NCBI GenBank assembly: GCA_030770535.1
Contig: JASVEC010000163.1
Location: forward strand, 1 to 38,690
Length of the DNA: 38,690 nucleotides
From: Batkoa obscura
Taxonomy: Eukaryota > Entomophthoromycota > Entomophthoromycetes > Entomophthorales > Batkoaceae
Direction of reading: 5' to 3'
Shown: positions 34,365-38,690 of the stretch, piece by piece
How positions within the stretch are numbered: the stretch's first letter is position 1
Layout: every line of letters begins with the position of its first letter
Program-made: the position numbers and the translations under genes
The notes under the pieces: model-generated
What the model was told of the DNA's origin: nothing
Seen by the model: only the letters and a program-made list of their open reading frames with translations
Databases searched by the model: none

Positions 34365-36828
34365 GGGGCTGTCCTAATTGGTTTCAGAATCTACTTAGAA
34401 ATTAATCCAAATTTAAAATTCCAAGTTTGTGTTCAATATAACGGTTAAATCTAAAAAGCCTAAAATTAAATGTCTCTATTTAAAACTTATTTTAATTGTT
34501 TCCTTTTCTTAAATAGCTAATTTTCCTAACTATATATTTTATGTTAGTTCTGTTAGATATTTAACAGATATATAATATATAACTATATGATTATATAATT
34601 ATATAAATACATAATTATATAAACACAGTTATTTGACTTTATTTGACTTTATTTTTTGTTGAAATAAAAATAAAATGCAAACTTTCATAACTAAACTTCG
34701 AAATGGAATTTTTGAAAACTTCAATACAATAGGGAGGAGTACACAATATAAACATTGTAATTCATTTACATCAATTTTAAAAGCTACTTATAACAACCCA
34801 AGGTTCATGGAATTTTATAATAAAACAAAACAAAGAAAAGATATATTATCAAAGTTTACTATCGATAATAATAAACTTAATCAAGTAATGTATAAAATTA
34901 GTGCTTTAAGGGAAACAGGAAACAAAAGTCAGCAAGTAGCGTTATTATCAACTATAGCTTCAGTATATTCTTTTGATGAATGTAAGAGTTTTGGGTTTAA
35001 TATAAATAGAAATCAATATGATTATTCAAAAACAAGTAATAATAATAAAATATCAACATTAAAACCTATTATTAAAAATACAAAAAAAATTAAAGATGAC
35101 CAAATTGAAACTATCATACAATATTTACTAAATGATTCAACTATTTCATCAAGATTTAATAAAAAAAATAACGATAGTAAATATTCATCAGATAATATAT
35201 ATATATTAAATAAAAGTAGAAGAATGATATATAGTAAATATTTGAATGATCTAAGAGATAAAGCAGTAGCTAGGTCAACGTTCTTTAAATATATACCAAG
35301 TAATTTCAAAAATCCAGCAAGAAAAACGGATCTATGTAATATATGTACCCAGTATACAGTTAGGAAAAAGTTATTTGAAAATAAAATAAATACAGCAAAA
35401 AACAAAACAGAGATAGAAGAAATTTTCAACGAAGAAGAAAAGTTATACAAATTACATAAATTCTGTGTTGATACTCAAAAAAACACATTTAATGAAACTA
35501 TCAAAAAATTAAATAACAAAAGTTGTATAATAGTTTTAGATTTTAAACAAAATATGGAAATAGGGACAAGACCAGATTCAATAAATCTAGATCATTATAA
35601 TAAACAAGCTATATCAGTATTAGGCTTTGGTGTATTATATTTAAAAGATGATAAAACAATAGGCAAAGTTTACTTTGATTATTTATCTGAAATATTGAAT
35701 CATGATTCAGCATATGCAGGAGATTGTTTAATCGATTTAATCTCTACAGAGCTTCTATTTAAAAAGTTTACAAAAATTAATATATGGGCAGATACAGGAA
35801 ATCATTTTAGATCCCAAGAGTTCTTACATTATATGTTTAAAGAAATTCATAAAATAAATAGTAGTTTGAATGTTAATCTTAATTTTTTTGCTGAGCATCA
35901 TGGAAAAAGTATAGTTGATGGACATTTTGGAAACCTTTCAAAATGGAAAAGTAGTTTTGAAGCGTTAGGTAAAATAGAAGATATCGATCAATTAATTTCA
36001 AGATTTGAGGCTTTTATTTGTGAGCATAATAAAATTAATAACTCGACTGTTAATAATGGGAAAACAGATATAATTTTTAAAAAGTATAAAAGAAACAAAA
36101 ATACAAAAAGAATAATAGAGATGCAGGGCATTAAGAAGTATTTACACTTTATTAAACATAACAATAAACTACATTGTTATCCAGTATCTGATACATCAAA
36201 AAAAAGCGATATAGTCCCAATTAAAGTTATAGAGTCTATAGAAAACAGAAAAATTAAAAGATCGATCCCAGCTTACCTTACGAAGATAACAGAGAATTTA
36301 AAAATTTCGATATTTACTAAGCAAGTAAGTAGTTTGTTGAATGATAGAAATAGATTGTTAAATGTTAGGATTACTTAAGTTATTAATAGCTAAGTTAATA
36401 AATAGTCAAAGAACAAGTAACTGTAATAATATGTAAAAACTATTATTACTTGTACTATATAGGGATGGTCAATTATAGTTTTGGGGCTGACCACTCCCTC
36501 CCATGCAGCTATTTATTAACTTGGCAATATATTAATAATGTAATTATAACATTAAAGTAGTTTATTTATTTGATAATAAATCTACAATGTTGGTTATAAA
36601 GCAGTTGATAATAAATATTTCTCAATTAAGCTTTATAAGAACATGTATTTAAGATCTAGTAGAAATTCAACTAACTTACAGTATGAGCTATAATATAATG
36701 GTTTAGAACTGTGTTTGGGTACTTTTGTTTTAATAAAAGATGTGATTTTATAGAATTTTAAGCGAAGTTTTTAAAATACAAATTTTTTTAAAATTGGATA
36801 AAATAATGAAACTAATTCAGACAACCCC
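34365..36828 (+). mobile_element. Complete 2464-bp TIR DNA transposon, copy 2 (Sola-like candidate)
   Basis: Same ends as copy 1 (GGGGCTGTCC at the left, GACAACCCC at the right), with ATAT on both sides (34361-34364, 36829-36832). It is longer than copy 1 mainly through a tandem doubling of ATTTGACTTT in the leader (34631-34650). By eye I count roughly twenty other differences in 2.46 kb. Its 3' hairpin structure is retained. Confidence 0.92.
34675..36378 (+). CDS. DDE-type transposase of transposon copy 2
   Basis: 567 aa and intact, like the gene in copy 1. The differences I see in the protein are K for R in SILKATY, S for T in YIPSNF, and T and E for A and Q in NKTEIEEIF; all lie outside the presumed catalytic residues D289, D373 and E407. 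Six of about ten coding differences are silent, which hints at selection on the protein, though the number is small. No intron. Two near-identical intact genes suggest the element is, or was until lately, active. Confidence 0.88.
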   Translation: MQTFITKLRNGIFENFNTIGRSTQYKHCNSFTSILKATYNNPRFMEFYNKTKQRKDILSKFTIDNNKLNQVMYKISALRETGNKSQQVALLSTIASVYSFDECKSFGFNINRNQYDYSKTSNNNKISTLKPIIKNTKKIKDDQIETIIQYLLNDSTISSRFNKKNNDSKYSSDNIYILNKSRRMIYSKYLNDLRDKAVARSTFFKYIPSNFKNPARKTDLCNICTQYTVRKKLFENKINTAKNKTEIEEIFNEEEKLYKLHKFCVDTQKNTFNETIKKLNNKSCIIVLDFKQNMEIGTRPDSINLDHYNKQAISVLGFGVLYLKDDKTIGKVYFDYLSEILNHDSAYAGDCLIDLISTELLFKKFTKINIWADTGNHFRSQEFLHYMFKEIHKINSSLNVNLNFFAEHHGKSIVDGHFGNLSKWKSSFEALGKIEDIDQLISRFEAFICEHNKINNSTVNNGKTDIIFKKYKRNKNTKRIIEMQGIKKYLHFIKHNNKLHCYPVSDTSKKSDIVPIKVIESIENRKIKRSIPAYLTKITENLKISIFTKQVSSLLNDRNRLLNVRIT

Positions 36829-36849
36829 ATATTTTAAACTAAGAAATCA

Positions 36850-36930
36850 GGGCATCTTTTTGGTTTTATTACTTTTTCTATCTTTTAAGCATTATTTGAG
36901 CAGAAAAGCTATCAGTAAAATTAATTAAAA
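36850..36930 (-). mobile_element. 98-bp-family MITE, copy 9 (reversed, end decayed)
   Basis: GGGCATCTTTTTGG followed by ATTACTTTTTCTATC and AAGCATTATTTGAGCAG follow the reversed family consensus. The far end dissolves into AT-rich sequence without the expected CATCCCC. It lies about 20 bp from the right end of transposon copy 2. Confidence 0.72.
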
Positions 36931-37072
36931 AATACTGAAAATATAAAATTAATTATATTTTATTATTATAAAAAAACAAGAAAAACGTCATTTTGGCCCA
37001 GTTTTAGCCTTGGTCAAATAATTTTTAAAAAAATAAGTTAATTAATAGTTTTAAAACTATGCCTATTTATAT

Positions 37073-37171
37073 GGAGATGTATTTTTGTGTTTAAGAGTTT
37101 TACTAACAATTTTCCCACTCAAATAACGCTTAAGAGATAGAAAAAGTGATGAAGCCAAAAAAAACACTCCT
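37073..37171 (+). mobile_element. 98-bp-family MITE, copy 10
   Basis: Starts GGAGATGTATTTTTGTG, ends AACACTCCT. The flanks are ATAT and GTAT, one mismatch. The interior AGATAGAAAAAGTGATGAAG groups it with copies 5, 8 and 9. Confidence 0.86.
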
Positions 37172-38051
37172 GTATATAACTTTAAATATGTTTTTTATTT
37201 TATTTGGCTTTTTTTATAGCTCTCTTGGTTTTTCCTTAAATTTTTTGACTCTCTTGTACTATACCAACCCAAATGTAAACGGTTCGGAAGTTGAATGTTT
37301 CTTAAAGCAAAGTCGTAAGGACGGTCTAAATAAGTATGAAATTGAATGATATATACAAATAAAATAGTATAAAAATTATAATCATTTAAGTTACCTTAAG
37401 CTAATTTCTTGAACTAATAGTATTTTTTAGGGGGATATGTAGTTAGAAACTTCTATTAAACTATAAAAGCAAAGTTTAGAACTAGTTTATTAAGGATATA
37501 ATTAAGTATTAGTGTTTTTCAAAGCTCTAACCTCTAACCTCTAATTTTCGAAATAACAAAAGGCTCAGATTAGTAGCATTCATAAGTTTTATTGGCGATA
37601 AATACCTTTGCCAGTAAATTAAATTAAACTAAAAGCTCAGTTATCGCTATTAACATTTAGCTAGAAGTGAGATAGGGCAAATTATTAAACTCATAATTCG
37701 ACAACTTCTAAGATCAAATGCTAAGCCTAAGCCTTCAAAAGGCTCCCTTGATAAAATTTTAAACGGGATAATAGTGATAATTATATATTTTAAAATTTGT
37801 TGAAAAAAGTTAAAACTTCATTAGGGTTAGATGTGTATTAATTTTAATAAACATTAAAACTGATATATTCAATTTCACATACTTAAATGTATTAGTTATT
37901 TTAAACTTTTAAACAGTAATTACATAATCTGAGATATAATTTATTTGTAGAACTTGTATCTTATAATGTGAGTTTAATATATATTTGAAGTTTGATCGTT
38001 ATAGTCAAGGGTTAAAATTCCAATCGAGTGATAGTATTGATATGGATATCA
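37172..38051. other. Non-coding spacer before CENP-B-like gene D
   Basis: About 0.9 kb without a recognisable gene; an open stretch that begins inside MITE copy 10 (37146-37349) is not protein-like. It contains a short tandem CTCTAAC repeat at 37525-37544. Confidence 0.5.
37525..37544. repeat. Short tandem repeat of CTCTAAC
   Basis: Just under three copies of the 7-bp unit CTCTAAC (GTTAGAG on the other strand). It is telomere-like in style but too short to mean much. Confidence 0.5.
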
Positions 38052-38690
38052 TCATATATATTGAGTATAAAAGGTTTCATAAGGTAGGCTATTGATAGAA
38101 GAAATAGGGCTTTGAGTATAGGTATTTGACATATAATCAAAATAATTTGGAAAAATTCCAGAAGGTAAACTATCTGAAGAGTAGATTTGATTTAGATTAT
38201 AATCATATAAAGAGAAATCCAGATTAGAGCCATTCATGTTGTCTAAACTCAAATTGTTTTGAGCGAATGAGCGTGAATCTAAATACAGAGTATTTGAGGT
38301 ATTACTTAACAGTGTAGAATCCGCTTCCTCGTTTTTATTAATCCTTAATTTAAACTTCCTTAAAAATCTCTTAATCCATTTCGAATCGATATCAGAACTA
38401 CCCAACTTTAAACTACCAGCAATCTCATTAGCCTTGTTAACAACACACTTTGAAGTTATGTTCGATTTGATCAAGTTAACACTACTTAATTCAATATTCT
38501 GACCTTCTGTACACCACAAGTATAACAGGTTCTCCAATTTCTCGTCTTGATTCTTTTTAAAACATTTACGAGGGTCATATTTTAATATCTCATGGTTTAA
38601 TATTTCATCCTTCCTTAATATTATTTTAGTGATCGTGCTTCTAGCAACATTGAACTTTTCAGCCAGACTCTTGTGAGTTATATCCACTTT
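38052..38690 (-). CDS. CENP-B-like double helix-turn-helix protein D, 5' end outside the window
   Basis: 212 residues visible; the frame is still open at the window edge (KVDITHKSLAEKF), so the start and most of the first helix lie beyond 38690. Seen: the recognition part of the first helix-turn-helix (ARSTITKIILRKDEIL), then LENLLYLWCTEGQNI, VVNKANEIAGSLKLG and SKWIKRFLRKFKLRI of the second domain. The [KR]SNVP motif of the sisters is replaced by a weak counterpart (LLSNTS). The tail is rich in serine, asparagine and tyrosine and ends in a TGA at 38052-38054. No nuclease domain. Same orientation as gene C. Confidence 0.75.
   Translation of the reverse strand, partial: KVDITHKSLAEKFNVARSTITKIILRKDEILNHEILKYDPRKCFKKNQDEKLENLLYLWCTEGQNIELSSVNLIKSNITSKCVVNKANEIAGSLKLGSSDIDSKWIKRFLRKFKLRINKNEEADSTLLSNTSNTLYLDSRSFAQNNLSLDNMNGSNLDFSLYDYNLNQIYSSDSLPSGIFPNYFDYMSNTYTQSPISSINSLPYETFYTQYI

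Noticed and set aside
37525-37544. CTCTAAC repeat as an interstitial telomere
   Set aside because: Fewer than three units and not a known telomere unit of fungi; chance in this composition.

Overview
The window looks like a gene-bearing but very AT-rich stretch of nuclear DNA from a fungus, most likely an early-diverging one. I infer this from a large chitin synthase, two genes with a fungal transcription-factor middle homology fold, many introns of about 40-80 nt (GTAAGT-like donors, TAG acceptors) and a p70 S6 kinase of animal-like layout. I guess the Conidiobolus/Entomophthorales side, but the sequence does not prove that. I saw no retroviral, Polinton-like or viral element.

Left half (1-17.7 kb), the conserved part. 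A secreted-pathway chitin synthase (2350-4914, +) is followed by 1.7 kb carrying three small inverted-repeat elements, then a five-repeat CsbD-like stress protein (6634-7437, -). Next comes a broken copy of a transcription-factor-like gene (about 8417-9846, +), then two genes split by introns and reconstructed here exon by exon on the minus strand: the exosome subunit MTR3 (9932-11112, six exons) and an S6 kinase (11402-13068, eight exons including a 10-nt microexon). Two intact two-exon paralogues of the broken gene follow (13623-15357 and 15974-17709, -). A 590-bp tract is letter-for-letter identical, in inverted orientation, between the broken gene and the first intact paralogue, although both flanks are strongly diverged. 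That is the mark of recent gene conversion around the MTR3/S6K pair.

Right half (17.7-38.7 kb), a mobile and accessory compartment. Here I find no conserved cellular gene. It holds four single-exon genes for CENP-B-like double helix-turn-helix proteins without a nuclease domain (20122+, 26744+, 30350-, and one cut by the window end at 38052-). It also holds two near-identical copies of a complete 2.46-kb DNA transposon with terminal inverted repeats, 4-bp target duplications and an intact 567-aa DDE-type transposase. About ten copies of a roughly 98-bp MITE family lie in the window; its ends and ATAT-like target sites match the transposon, so the transposon probably mobilises it. One MITE and one transposon copy sit end to end, sharing a single ATAT.

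The points most worth following are the conversion tract, the TOS motif and microexon in the S6 kinase, the transposon/MITE pair, and the family of nuclease-less CENP-B-like genes with a shared [KR]SNVP motif after the second DNA-binding domain.
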